From Laguncularia racemosa (taxonomy: Eukaryota > Streptophyta > Magnoliopsida > Myrtales > Combretaceae), in NCBI GenBank assembly GCA_037954665.1, contig JBBMOL010000135.1:1555001-1619000 (forward strand): a stretch of DNA of 64,000 nt, written 5' to 3'. The notes beneath the pieces are model-generated. The model made no database searches. It saw only the letters and a program-made list of their open reading frames with translations, and was not told the DNA's origin. Positions 1 through 11,116 of this stretch are shown in pieces (within the stretch, counting starts at the first letter, position 1; every line of letters begins with the position of its first letter). A program made the translations under genes and the position numbers.

Positions 1-314
1 AATTATCATATTGATCCAATTCATCTTTAAGGATTTCCTTGATAACGTGATTTTCACCATTGGAAAGGGATTGTTTTGTTACGGTTTTTCTTTGTCAAAT
101 TGAGCTTCATTTGCATGGATTACATGAAATTAGAGTGTTTTTAGAAGGCATTTTCATTGAAGTATTCTGATTATATCATTGGTTGTTTGAATTTCATCCT
201 TTCATCATTAGGGTTCATTTGAAAAGTGCCATTTTTGGATCCGATTTTGCCTTGACTTGAGATAGTTTTTCTTAAGTCCTTTAGATGTGCTTTTAAGTGT
301 GTTTAGGCACATCA
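1..314 (+). repeat. 3' end of a gypsy LTR (G1-like family), cut by window start
   Basis: The stretch ends in a subterminal inverted repeat (gatgtgc ... ggcacatca) and closes with ATCA at 314. A primer binding site follows six bases later, which marks this as the U5 end of a 5' LTR on plus. The same ending (GCACATCA, or its complement TGATGTGC) bounds the G1 elements at 9595, 12702, 15020 and 36917. The rest of this LTR lies outside the window. Confidence 0.75.
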
Positions 315-320
315 TATTTT

Positions 321-332
321 TGGTATCAGAGC
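321..332 (+). other. Primer binding site, initiator tRNA-Met type
   Basis: The 12 bases tggtatcagagc are complementary to the 3' end of plant initiator tRNA-Met, the commonest primer of plant LTR retrotransposons. They lie six bases after the LTR end at 314, so minus-strand DNA synthesis would start here. Confidence 0.85.
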
Positions 333-1454
333 TCTTGTTGAGAGAAGGGAATTGGTTGTATTCAATTTCGTGGAAGTGATCATCAAATAGGGTTGATCAA
401 GTGAAAATCGAAATTGTGTTGTTGTTGTTGTTTGATATTGCGAAATTGTTTTGGATTGGTAATTGATTTGCTGGTTGTTGGAGTTGATTTGGGAAGGTTA
501 TTATATCACTTTGTGGACACTAATTCACGTGGAAGAGTAGAAGTACAAAGTGAAGTTACTTTAGCAATTTTTTTTTTTGAAATTGCGAAACTTACCAATT
601 GTTGCTGTGAAGTAGCTTGTGGCGTGAGGAGTTGTGAAGTTTGTTGTTTGAATTCCATTGTGTAATTCTGAATTTGTGAAGTAAAATTTGCAGATTACAT
701 TAAGTTTGGTTAGTAAGGAATTATTTGAATTCAAATCATATGCAATTAAGTTGTGGGAGTTAATGATTGCTATTTGAATTTGAATTCATTGTTACCAATT
801 GAGGAAGGCTTGCAATAAGTGAAGTTATTTGAATTTCAAATTGAAAGTTGCTGCCTATAGTTGGATTCGGAATTCATTTTGGGAAAGCTACTTATTAATC
901 TTTTGTCTTCATTATTTGCCATGGAAGTTGAAGACTACTTGTAATCAATATTCACCTTGTTGTTGCCGTGGAAGTGATACATCTTAATTGCTGTTGTTGT
1001 TTGTGTTGTCGCCGTAGAGTTATTGGTGGAGTGAGTGCACCATGATTGAAGGTGTGTGTGGTGGTGTAAATTTGTGGATTTATGTGGATTAAAGGTGCTG
1101 CACATCAAGATCAATTGTAGGTGTGAAACCGTGGCAATAAAGGAAAATTGAAGTAGTAGAATTTGAATTCAAAAACAAACATTAAAGTGTGAAAGTAATT
1201 GAACTTATTACTTCAACACTTGTGAGTTGAATTTAATTTCTTAACTACTTAGAAGTATTTATTTGTGCTTCACTTATTCTAATATACTTGAAGTGATAAA
1301 AAGTATTTATTGCATTGGTGACTTGTTGCACCGTGGGTGTACAAGTGTGTGTGTTGTTATCCAAACTTGTTACTGTGAAGTGGTGAAGTGAAGGGAGTGT
1401 GCTACAAATTATTTGAGATTACATTTGTACTTTAGATAAATCGCATCCACAAAC
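333..1454 (+). other. Long GT-rich retrotransposon leader (no gene)
   Basis: About 1.1 kb between primer site and first gag ATG has no credible coding frame. It is rich in G/T triplets and contains short inverted repeats of the type ttatttgaatttcaaat near 830. The reverse complement of the G1 leader at 11390-12548 has the same texture and shares the ttatttgaa(t/a)ttcaaa motif, so the two leaders look related. The apparent 83-codon frame at 414-665 starts at TTG and is a by-product of the GTT repeats. Confidence 0.65.
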
Positions 1455-1508
1455 ATGTCATATGATAGTGTAAATGGGTACATTGGCAATGAGGCCAATA
1501 GCCAATAA
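1455..1508 (+). pseudogene. Start of a gypsy gag frame, broken after 17 codons
   Basis: The first ATG after the leader opens MSYDSVNG..., then meets TAA at 1506-1508. The G1 element also begins its frame with MSND just after its leader (11383, minus), so this is probably the true gag start. Within about 40 bases the sequence turns into Tat-type integrase, so nearly all of gag, protease and RT is missing. Whether this is one deletion or a junction of two different elements cannot be settled by reading alone. Confidence 0.5.
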
Positions 1509-1539
1509 CCCCCTTAGGTGTGTTGCACCACCCAAAATG

Positions 1540-2607
1540 GAGACTATACTAGCCGAAGCCCACTCCAGGGATGGTGGAGAACATCAAGGAGGAAGGAAGC
1601 TGTACTACCACCTATTGAGCCTAGGGTATTACTAGCCTACAATGGAAAATGATGCATTCAACTTTACTCGGAGTTGTGTCACATGCCAACAACATAGGAA
1701 TGATATCCATGCTCCTACTGTTACACTACATAGCTTAACTACTCCGTAGCCTTTCCATACATAGTCATTTGACTTGATTGACCCAATACATTCACCATCT
1801 AGGGGATGCATTTGGATCTTGGTCGGTACCGAATGCTTCACCAAGTGGGTGGGGGTAATCCCATTAAAGAAAGCTATAAGACAAGAAGTGGCAAGCTTCA
1901 TGAAAGAACATGTCATCCGCTACTTTGGAATCCCAAAGCACATTCTTTCCGACAATGGTACACCCCTTACCAACTTACATGTACGATAATTGTTGGCCTC
2001 TTATGATATTGATTACGTGAAGTCCACACCTTATTACCCAAAAGGAAATGGCCAAGCAAAAGCCACAAATAAGACTCTTCTAAGAGTAATTAGTTGTATG
2101 GTGCATGAAAATCACAAAGAATGGCATGACAAGCTACCATTGGCACTATGGGCATATAGGTCATCTAAACGAAGCCCCACTTAAGCTACTCCTTTTTCTT
2201 TAGTATATGGATGTGAGGCAATGATGCCCATAGAAGTTTTGGTCCCATCTGCAAGATTAGCCATTAATGCTGAACTCGAATCAGATACTTTACGTATGCT
2301 TGTTCTCAAAGCTCTAGAAGAGAGATGAGACAACGCCCAACATCACCTTGCTAACTGTCGACAACGGTTAAGTGCAGCTTATGATCGTTTGGTCAAGAAG
2401 CGGTCCTTTTAGGAAGGTGATGTTGTACTTTACGCAACAAAGCATGTGCAGTGAGGTATTCCAGCACTAAAGTTTACACTAAAGTGGGAAGGCCTCTTCA
2501 TCATTCATGAGGTCCATAATAGTGGCTACTATAAGCTTCTAAACCTAACAACTGATAAAGTTCCTGCATCTATCAATTTTCAATACATTAAAAAATTTCA
2601 TATGTGA
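1540..2607 (+). pseudogene. Tat-lineage Ty3/gypsy integrase, degenerate
   Basis: Reading across stops, the plus strand gives EHQGGRKLYYHLLSLGYY, then a zinc-binding CVTCQQH segment (near 1680), a core with FTKWV and LSDNGTPLTN (near 1835-1970), PYYPKGNGQAKATNK (near 2030), LWAYRSSKRSPT, VYGCEAMMPIEV (near 2205) and a C-terminal end YIKKFHM followed by TGA at 2605-2607. This order (HHCC finger, DDE core, GKGNGQ-like block, YGCEAM-P-E block) is that of plant Tat/Ogre-type gypsy integrases, which cut target DNA and join the element into it. In-frame stops near 1620, 1745, 1760, 1987, 2182, 2326, 2410 and 2452 make it non-functional. The antisense PMD gene downstream fits a Tat element 3' region. 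Confidence 0.85.
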
Positions 2608-3182
2608 AATGAATGATGTATTTTCAAATTATTATGAATTATAAGCATGGTTTACACTGTTAGAGCCTTTTCAATGCTTTTCCTTTTAATACCCACTTAT
2701 CTTATTATTGCAAAGTTAGAGAGTTATCTCCTTAACACATAAACATGATTAACTATCCCCTCTTACATTGTTGTCACATGGTTAAAGCAAGTGCTCCCAA
2801 ATGCACAATGAAATACTTAGCCTGCGAAAAAAAAGACATATCTACAAATCCAGAAATAAAGAATAAACGGTTATGTATTAGGTAATACCCTCTTAACCAT
2901 CAATGCTAGTATGTTGAACTATGTAATAAAAACTACTATCACTGCCTAAGCGCGATTGATCGTCTCAACCATTTAATGTATTGTTGCTAGCAAGTGAAAG
3001 CTTTGCTTCGATGCTTGACATAATAACTTAATTAAATAATGTGATTGTGACTAGCATCACTCATGGCAAGTACATGCGAATAAGTCATGATCACACATAT
3101 ATAAACACAAAATAAAGACAAATAACTTTATTGATTTCAATATAATGCTTTAGAATGAAAACAAAAGCATAGTCATGCTAAA
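2608..3182. other. Non-coding spacer between integrase and antisense ORF
   Basis: AT-rich sequence with no frame, RNA gene or clear repeat that I can support. By position it would be the untranslated region between pol and an antisense extra ORF of a Tat-type element. Confidence 0.4.
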
Positions 3183-5969
3183 CTACGGAAGACAATCTAG
3201 GCCTACTGAGGACTTAAGATATGAGTCTCTTAAAAGTTCCTTCATTTTAAGATCGATTGCTTTAACTGCTTCTTGTAACTCTTGCACTTTACTCTTCAGT
3301 TCATCATGTTGTGTCTTAACAGTGTAGTAACTCAATCTCTTTTTGGCTTTAGCAGCAATAAGCTCTAAGCTGTAATATTAAACCTTAGAAGGCTAGCCCC
3401 CTCAATGCATTAAATCACTTACTCAAGTTTTGCCTCTAACAAGGAATTCCAAGGCTTGTTAAACAATAACACGGTCTCCCCCAACATCTTCACTAGAGTG
3501 CAAGCTAGCTTAGTCCCTAACATAAGAGACTTAGCCTAAAAGTCTCTGTCTATAGCATCAAGTGTCTCTAATGAGTCCAATAGCTGGAAAAACACAATGA
3601 ATCCTCAAAAGGATGTAGTCTCCTCTATCATAGCATAAACCCTTGGAGTCACTTCCTTCTCTCGAGGAGACATCATAGCGACTGGAGGCGGAAAGATATC
3701 CATAGGAACTACATATAATTCATCTTCATATGTACTCGAGTAAAGCAGTGCATTAGCATGGTCACTAGCGTCAGTGTTATCATTATCTTAATTTATCTCT
3801 ATGATTAGCTCATCAGTACTTGTAGCAAGTGCTCTAATTTCAATAGAGTCATGCAACTCTTTAATGTCTTCATCATCACTTCTACCATCTTCAACTGGTG
3901 ATTCCACATAATTCACTAAGTCTTTATCATCGTCAACTCGAATTGAAATGATCGCTAAATCACTAGAAGTGCTAGAACAAACTTCAGAGCCTATCTCAAC
4001 CAACACATGTATAATAGACAAAGGCAATTAGTAAAAAAGACTACATGTACATACATAATGACAAGAAATATGCAAGGATGCTACCTCATGAATAAAGGTA
4101 CGCTTGGCCTGTCTACCCTTTGTTGATGGAAGAAATGGGCATTTATTCTTAGAGGATCTCCTTAATCTCACATTAGGAGGAGATATTGATTGCTAACCCA
4201 CTCGTTTAATAGTCTGTTAGGCATCACCAATATGCGTAGGCTTGGGCTTAGATGGTAATTTAAGGCAAAACTCCCAACGGTACATTATAGGCACACAAAG
4301 TGTATCATCTACTTAAGCAAAAGCACACACTTGGAATTCTTGCAAGCAATTCGACTAATATGTTAACCAGCTAGGAGAAGCAACCCATAAGCGACTTGTA
4401 GAAGGAAAGTATAATTGATGCACTTCTAGATGAATATTTCTATAGTCACTTGGCGAGAGCAATCGACAACACAACTCGAAGTTGTCAGTAATATTAGTCA
4501 CGCGAGATATCCCTTGGTCAAACCTAAGCTGGCATGCAACCTTATGAGGAGAATATACTATAACCCTTTGCTCCATATAACACTTAGAAGAGTCTTTGTT
4601 ATCTAAGAGGGAGGGTAAACTCCCTAGAGTACACCATAGAATTGAGGAGGCCCTTATGCCTATCTACCAAAGTTATCTCATCCTTTGAGCTTAGAGGTTA
4701 TAATTCAATTTTTTCTTCATAACCAACAAGCCATTTCACATAAGGGTGAAATGTAAATTTTGACTCAACGTTGATAAGTTGCAAAAGTGCTTGCTCAATA
4801 GTTCCTTCAACCCAAGCCCATGCTCTAGGAAGAGCAAGGTTGGATTTAGCACTATTAAGAGGAGGTGTAAGGTGTTTCCGAAACTATTCGCAAAAGAAGA
4901 TTTGAAGAAATACCAGGTCTACATGTGACAAGTTCACATAGCGACCCTTTGAACAAACGGAAGCCTTGTGGTATAGATCCAAACACCAATACAAAGAGCC
5001 TAAGTAAAAGGGACCTAGTGTGAATTACTCACCCTGAGCGGTTCGTATGGCTAAGGGAAATAACCGAGGGTTCACACCTTCTTTTGGTCCACCTGGGAAC
5101 ACAAACAAGGATAGCCAATACGTTATAAAAGCTGTAAGCTCATATCTGCAAAAATGAAAAAAAAAAAGGTGAGAAGGGTATAAGTACACAACTGTAAAGG
5201 TATATTCAAAATGGGTGAGAATAAATACTCTTATCCACAACCTGAGCCAAAAACTCGAGGTTTATCCTTCCTTTGCTCCTCAAAGAAGTATGCGAGCTAG
5301 AAAGAGAAACAAGACTTCCTCTTGCCATTACGAGTAGCATTCAAGGCATTCGGTAAAGACTTTTGAAAACTATGCTCCTTTTAAGACATTTTAGTAGAGG
5401 TAATGTTGGTTTGCCCAAAACTAGTTAAGTTTAGGAGAAAGACCACATCCTCAAGTGTCGAAGTGATTTCTCCCTAAAAAGTGATGAATGTGTGAGTCTG
5501 AGTACTCTAGTGACAGATGATTGCCTGCCACACTTCCGACCCACTCATATGTGGGAACCACAGGCAGGTGAAAGTAGTAATGGCACAAAAGACACCAACC
5601 TTTTCCAAAAGAGACACATACTCTAACTTTGAGATGAGATGTTCTACCCAAAATTTCCACCTAGAGGGTGGCTACTTGAGGAATGCAAATTAGGGGAAGT
5701 TCCTTTCTTTCATCTCTAAAGCGCAAAATTGAACTTGCATTGATGGCGTCTCTCGAGCTAGTGTAGGGCTCACATCCGATAAAGCGAAGCATACCATTAG
5801 TGCAAGCCATCATGTAGAGCTCTCGACATTTGATTTTCCCCTGGAAGGTATCTTTAGAGATAGTTTCATCTAACCACATATCCCGAGGACTTGGGATTGG
5901 CAGTGGATGCTCATCTGAGTGCACCAACAGGTCTTTTTGCTTAATCACTTCTGCATTTTTCCCCATCAT
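3183..5969 (-). pseudogene. Plant mobile domain (PMD) protein pseudogene, antisense to the Tat integrase
   Basis: On minus, scattered blocks give a consistent N-to-C order. A start region at 5969 (MMGKNAEVIKQKDLL) is followed by GKGWCLLCHYYFHLP near 5600 and by YWLSLFVFPGGPKEGVNPR then LFPLAI at 5050-5140. Next come YSPHKVACQLRFDQGIS at 4500-4560, a basic stretch RRSSKNKCPFLPSTKGR near 4130, an acidic region (3788-4027) and a C-terminal coiled coil (LKSKVQELQEAVKAIDLKM) ending at TAG 3183-3185. The FVFPGGPKEGVNPR-LFPLA and YSPHKVA-QLRFDQG blocks are typical of the aminotransferase-like plant mobile domain found in MAIN proteins and transposon-derived ORFs. Frames change and stops are frequent, so no product is made. 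It faces the Tat integrase tail to tail. Function in live copies is not established. Confidence 0.7.
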
Positions 5970-6038
5970 TCACAATATTACTAGTGTCAAGACTGAACTT
6001 GAAATTATAAAAAAAAATAAGGGGTGACGAAGATTACA

Positions 6039-6063
6039 TGTATATATATATATAAAAAAAAAA
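6039..6063. repeat. (TA)n plus poly(A) tract
   Basis: A short tatatata run merges into about ten A bases just before the HSP70 pseudogene. It is a simple repeat with no evident role. Confidence 0.8.
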
Positions 6064-6065
6064 TC

Positions 6066-6727
6066 ACACATTCAAGAACCCTATGAATGCTATGTTTGAT
6101 GCAAAGCAGTTGATTGGTAAAAGATTCAATGATGCTTTAGTATAGAGTGATATTAAGCATTGGCCTTTCAAGGTCATTGCTGGCCCTAGTGACAAACCCA
6201 TGATTATTGTAAATTACAAAGGCAAAGAGAAGCAATCTGCTGCTAAGGAAATCTCGTCTATGGTCCTTATAAAGATGCGTGAAATTGCAGAAACGTATCT
6301 TGGGTATACAATTAAGAATACTATTGCAACAGTGCCCGCTTACTTCAATTATACTCAGCATCAAGCTACTAGTGATGCTGGGGTCATTGTTGGCCTCAAT
6401 ACCATGCGTATCATTAACGAGCCTACAGCTGCAGTCATTGCTTATGGTTTAGACAAGAAGGCACCAAGTTCTGGGGAGAAGAATGTGCAGATATCTGATC
6501 TAGTGAAGGCCACTGCCGGAGACACCCATCTTGAAGGTGTTGATTTCTATCCTACCATCACTCGTGCTAGATTTGAGGAGCTCGACATGGATCTCTTCAG
6601 GAAGTGTATGGAGCCTGTTGAGAAATGTTTGAGAGATGACAAGATGGACTAGCGTAGTGTCCATAATGTATTCCTTGTCGGTGGTTCTACTAGGATCCCA
6701 AATATATACCAGGATGCATTGCTTAAA
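6066..6727 (+). pseudogene. HSP70 (cytosolic Hsc70-like) pseudogene with internal deletions
   Basis: HSP70 is an ATP-driven chaperone. The plus strand reads NPMNAMFDAKQLIGKRFND, stop TAG (6143-6145), then HWPFKVIAGPSDKPMIIVNY, ISSMVLIKMREIAETYLG, TVPAYFNYTQHQATSDAGV, MRIINEPTAAVIAYGLDKK, TRARFEELDMDLFRKCMEPV and, after TAG 6650-6652, FLVGGSTRIP. These are conserved blocks of the nucleotide-binding domain in the right order. The first about 60 residues and the whole substrate-binding domain are absent. The phosphate-binding DLGGGTFDVS loop is lost, and a second deletion joins KATAGDTHLEG directly to VDFYPTITRARF. No intron is seen, so it may be a decayed retrocopy or a captured fragment. Confidence 0.9.
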
Positions 6728-6837
6728 GCCCATACTGTGATCTCTAATGCGGTTGCTACTGTTGGAAAAGTCTAAGAAGAGACATTAGATTCTGATCCCT
6801 GTTTGTTTTGTTGTTAAGAGGAGAAGGAGATGAAGAA

Positions 6838-7191
6838 ATGATATCAGGAGCAGAGTCGGGATGGGTTGAAGCTCGGACACGGTGCCAACACCCTACTGAG
6901 AATTGGTTATGCCTATCGTGCAAGGATGTACTCTGCAGCAGATTCGTGGACAAGCACATGCTTCAGCACTATTAGCAAACGAACCACTCGTTGCCACTCA
7001 GCTACAGTGACCTATCGGTTTGGTGTTTCTCCTGTGATAGTTACAAAGGTGCTCAAGTGCTCTCTCAATTGTGACTTGTGTATGAAACTGCGTACATACT
7101 AAAGTTTGGTGAGCCCCTACCACTTTGGACTGTTCCAACCCCCAAATCGGATGACAATCTAGGTGTATCTTCCTCATCACGTGTCGACTAA
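6838..7191 (+). pseudogene. UBP-type zinc finger (zf-UBP) protein pseudogene
   Basis: From ATG 6838 one frame reads ...ARTRCQHPTENWLCLSCKDV, LCSRFVDKHMLQHY, stop TAG (6973-6975), TNHSLPLSYSDLSVWCFSCD, SYKGAQVLSQL, stop TGA (7072-7074), VYETAYILKFGEPLP, and ends at TAA 7189-7191. The CxxH...CLxC...C...H...H and W-C-F-x-C-D pattern is the ubiquitin-binding ZnF-UBP fold seen in HDAC6-like and deubiquitinase proteins, which bind the free C-terminus of ubiquitin. There is no frameshift, only two premature stops. Which parent gene it came from (HDAC-like or a stand-alone zf-UBP protein) is not certain. Confidence 0.8.
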
Positions 7192-7399
7192 AGGAAACAT
7201 ACTTCGTACTGATTGCATTGCTCTATGCAAAAGATTGAAAAATGTAATGTTTATGTTCTCAAGAGTTAGAGAGCATGATGGGGTTAGATATGTAAACGTA
7301 GTTCTAGTTTTTCTCTCTCCTCACATTTCGATAAGGTCATTGATATGAATTGAGTGACGAAGCTTCGCACACCGGAAAGCAATACTTAGAACAGGGGAC

Positions 7400-9065
7400 A
7401 TGTTCATATTTACCAGCAGCAAAAAAAAAAATCTAAGACAATCACATTCAGACATGTTTATCAGCGATAAAAATAAAGGAGATAATCACCGTGTTACCGT
7501 TGAATGCGAAGCAGAAGGATGTCTTATGTGTGATTCTTTTTTTTTTTTTTCTTTCGAGCCGAACTACGAAACTCTCAGTTGCTGTCCACTCCCAACATGT
7601 GACGAAGAAACAATAGGATCTTACCTCCAATTGGTGGAACGCGATTATGCTGGAGCTAAAAAAAAAGGATCAACAAATAACATAATATTCAAAGTAAGAA
7701 AAATCTTCAGAGATGCCAAATTGAGGTACCCAAACTATCGTCATAATGGCTTGGTCTATGCGACCATGATCGGCATCCTGGGAAACTCTGGACGAATTGG
7801 CAAGATGAAAGAGGTTATCAATGAGATGAAAGAGGATTTCTGTGAGTGTGAGGATTTTCTCTTTGCATATGCTATAGACATTTTCGCGAGGCATAGGATG
7901 CTAGATGAAGCTGTTGCTCTTTTCAAGAGCATTCCTAAGTTTAATTGTGTAAACGGGACAGAAACTTTCAGTAGTCTTCTGTAGATTATGATAAAAGGAG
8001 ATCAGCTTGAAACTGCTTATCATATTTTCTTGAAAAGTTCCTATGGATGGGAAGTGAAGTCTCGTCTCTATTCCTTGAACTTGCTCATGGAATCACACTG
8101 CAAAATGAGACGCTTAGATCTTGCTTTGCATGTCTTCCAAAGAGATGGATTATCAAGGTTGCCATCCCAACCTAGATAGTTATCATATTCTCATGAACGG
8201 TCTGTGCGATGATAGGAGATTTAATGAAGCCATTCACCTCCTGTATTCAATGTTCTGGTGAATATCTCGAAAGGGAAGTGGGGAGGATATTGTAGTTTAT
8301 AGAACACTTCTGAATGCTTTATGTGATAAGGGATAGGTTCAAGAGGCAGTTGAAATTCTTGGTAAGATCTTAAAGAAGGGATTGAAGGCTGAGAGGTGTC
8401 GACTAGACATGGATCCTACAGAGCGTAGTACTATCGGAGAAAAAGAAGTCATTAAGAGTTCGATTAATGAATGCTTGGTTGGAGGTGGGATTCCTAGTAT
8501 GGCCAGTTTTACTGCAATGGCTGTTGATCTATACAATGAGGGTAGGATTTTTGAAGCCGATAAGGTGCTCATTGAGATGCAAAACGCAGGGCTTCGGCCA
8601 TCTCATTCAATCTATGAAGCAAAATTAATTGCACTATATAGAGCAGGTGAGATAGACAGAGCAGTAACAATAATTGATGAAGAGATAATTAAGGAAAACT
8701 GCCTTCCTACTCGTTGAGCATATAATATTGTTCTGAAAAGTTTATGTGATCAGGGGAATTCAACTTTGGCTATATCATATTTTTGGAAGATGGTTAAATG
8801 TCGTTGTGCTCCTGACAGGGAAACTTACGAAATAATTCTGGAATGTCTTATTAATGAAGATCAATTCGTTGAAGCATGTCGTATTTTGGAGCAGATGCTC
8901 ATCAAATCGCATCAACCTTCAGTGAATTATTTCAATGTACTTATAAAGGGTCTATGCACTATAGACCGGCAATATGAAGCTGTAATGTGGTTGGAAGAAA
9001 TGATCAGCTGCGGCAACCTTCCAGAATTTCATCTTTGGAACTCATTAGTGTCTTCTATGGCATAG
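7400..9065 (+). pseudogene. P-class PPR protein pseudogene, related to Arabidopsis At1g05600
   Basis: PPR proteins are organellar RNA-binding proteins built from about 35-residue helical repeats. From about 7685 the plus strand gives KLRYPNYRHNGLVYATMIGI, MKEDFCECEDFLFA, ETAYHIFLKSSYGWEVKSR, SYHILMNGLCDD, LLYSMFW, GSGEDIVVYRTLLNALCD, ILGKILKKGLKAERCR, SMASFTAMAVDLYNEGRI, MLIKSHQPSVNYFNVLIKGL and YEAVMWLEEM. Order and wording match the family of At1g05600 over nearly its full length (known gene about 500 residues). It is broken by TAG 7982-7984, a one-base insertion near 8142 (frame change), TGA 8259-8261, TAG 8334-8336, TGA 8715-8717 and a truncated end at TAG 9063-9065. At least the 8259 stop fits CGA (Arg) to TGA. 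The reading before 7685 is not PPR-like and may not be original. Confidence 0.9.
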
Positions 9066-9589
9066 GGCATTTGGGTCTTATAATTTAAAGGGATTGAACA
9101 GATGAAAATTCTAAATTTTATGTTTGCAAATAAAGAGCCCCTTTTCAGGATATGATAAAGGAAAAAGAAAAAATGAGGATTATGAACAAATTTGTTGCTT
9201 ACTACTCCCAAGACCCAATCGTGTCTCTTTGTGCTTTAAGTGGCCGGAAGATTGAATTATTGTGTAACCTGCAAAGAAGTCAGCAGTTGAGATGACGATT
9301 AAAAAAAAAAAAAAACACGAAGGAAGACATGAAGGAAACCAGATGTCACTTGGTTTGAAACAAGTAAAAGCTAAAAAGTGTAGTACATATATATATATAC
9401 ATATCGCTGATTGCATAGATGAAAGAAGATGAATCTCAAGGATTTAAATTTGAAAATCAATAGATCCAGTAGATCTTGTTAATAATTAAGGATTGAATTT
9501 GATGTTCATTGGGACATAGTAATAAAGCTCAAGGATTTAAATTTAGCAGTTAATGGATTCTGAGGATCTTATTAATATGTAAAGTTGGA
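9066..9589. other. Non-coding spacer with poly(A) and an imperfect ~98-bp duplication
   Basis: There is a run of 15 A at 9301-9315. Around 9433 and again around 9530 the sequence ctcaaggatttaaattt begins a stretch of about 60 bases that recurs with several changes, so this is an imperfect tandem duplication with a period near 98. No gene is seen. Confidence 0.6.
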
Positions 9590-9594
9590 CATGA

Positions 9595-10475
9595 TGATGT
9601 GCTTAATAATTCCAAATTCACAAGCACACAATACAAATGAATAATCAACCACACAATTGGACAAAATGAAGACAAAATCCCCAATTGGCGTGAACCAAAT
9701 TAGAAGTATTACAATGAAATTCCAATACCAATCAATTACACTTAACAATGCAATTCCAATATCTAAAATTGGCTTGTAATCTTAGCAATATGAACCCTAA
9801 TTTGGCATGAAAGAACAAATAGAAAAATCAACCTACTATCACTAGATATTACACACTAGCAATAATAAGATGCAACTTAGAGAATTCTTGATATAAATCA
9901 CAAGAAATTCTAAGCCAAACTCGCCATAATTTCCAAAGAAATTGATATGAGTGGATGCTAGCAAGAGGTGACTCTCTCACACGGCACAAAGTGTATATTT
10001 TATCAAATTATCAAAAGCTCCATAAAAACCCTAGTTAGCAAGTATTTATACTTGCTATTATTAGGGTAAAAACAAACCAAAAATTACAAAGTTGCCACTA
10101 AGTGGTCGGTTCTTAAAATATAAATTACAAGTACAAAATAAAATGACTGGTTCTCGTAATTAACAATTACATATATAAATGGTCTTCAAGTGGTGGGTTC
10201 TTCAATTCAAGTGAACAACTTGTTGAATTGGTTCTTCTTTGGTTTATGTAGGTCCATGAATAACCCACAAGCTAAGCTTTAGCGAGTTTATCCATTGCCC
10301 TATAAAAACCGATAAATATATCTACTGGAATGCACAACAAATAAGTAATAGAAAAGAAGTTAATATACAAATATTTTTGGGATTGGATTGTTCAAAGAGG
10401 ACCCTTAATGCTAAATTTTGTAACTCTTTAGCTCTTGTCTTAGTGATAGGACCTGTAGGATTTTGATTTCTATCA
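9595..10475 (-). repeat. G1 3' LTR (881 bp)
   Basis: In minus orientation it starts TGATAGAAATCAAAATCC at 10475 and ends GCACATCA at 9595. Its first codons continue the pol frame (see 10322-10600). It matches the right LTR at 12702-13582 closely and the solo LTR at 35177-36917 more loosely. Confidence 0.92.
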
Positions 10476-10600
10476 ACTCCTCGGGCCACAGGAAGATTTA
10501 TCTTCAAATCTGATGGGTCAAATGCAACAAAGACTCTATATCCCCTTAGCAAGTTATCTGTAAAAATATCACTATAGTCTCCCAATACCTGAGATACCAT
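10322..10600 (-). pseudogene. G1 pol C-terminal tail running into the 3' LTR
   Basis: An open frame of 92 codons crosses the LTR edge at 10475. Upstream it reads FVAFDPSDLKINLPVA. From the LTR start it reads DRNQNPTGPITKTRAKELQN. Upstream pol is deleted, so it is a remnant. The LTR-encoded part is recognisable in each other G1-type LTR (13582, 16042, 35177) in the same frame, with stops in some copies. A P-I-T-R/K-x-R-x-K motif also closes pol of G2 and G3. The apparent start codon is not meaningful. Confidence 0.7.
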
Positions 10601-11116
10601 AAGAGGTAGTTGCTCTCACCCTTCTATCTCTAGGATATATCTCATCTGCAACACATATAATGGTCTATCATCTGTTATGGCCTCCCCTAACTCAAACTTT
10701 CCCACTAATAATGTCTTCTTCTTCCCTATTTTACTTATATGTCTTTGAACCACTTGGCCCTCTGATGGTTTACTCATCTGCCCCTGAACTTTTTGGACCT
10801 CTGATGGTTAACACATCTGCTTATGAATCGCTTAGTCCTTTAAAGGTTGACTCATCTGACTATGAACCTTAAGGACCTCTGATGGTTGACTTATCTGTCT
10901 TTGCACCTCTTGGATCTCTGATGGTGACATAGGGTTCGATACTATACGTTTGCCGTCCTACTGGAACATATAAGTATTTCTATAGCCATCATGTAAAACC
11001 CTTTTATCATACAACCATAGCCTGCCAAGTAATATATGAGATGCATACATAGGAAGAATGTCACATTTTATTTCATCATGATATTTATCGCTTATACTGA
11101 AAGGTACCCTAGCTCT
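10601..11116. other. G1 internal region with imperfect short tandem repeats
   Basis: A unit of about 48-51 bases containing ctctgatggtt(g/t)actcatctg is repeated about four times between 10740 and 10925 (for example 'cctctgatggttaacacatc'). On minus this would encode a repeated peptide between protease and the pol end, but no intact frame remains. Confidence 0.55.

Noticed and set aside
414..665. Cys-rich 83-residue frame
   Set aside because: Starts at TTG inside GTT repeats of a retrotransposon leader; no ATG and no domain.
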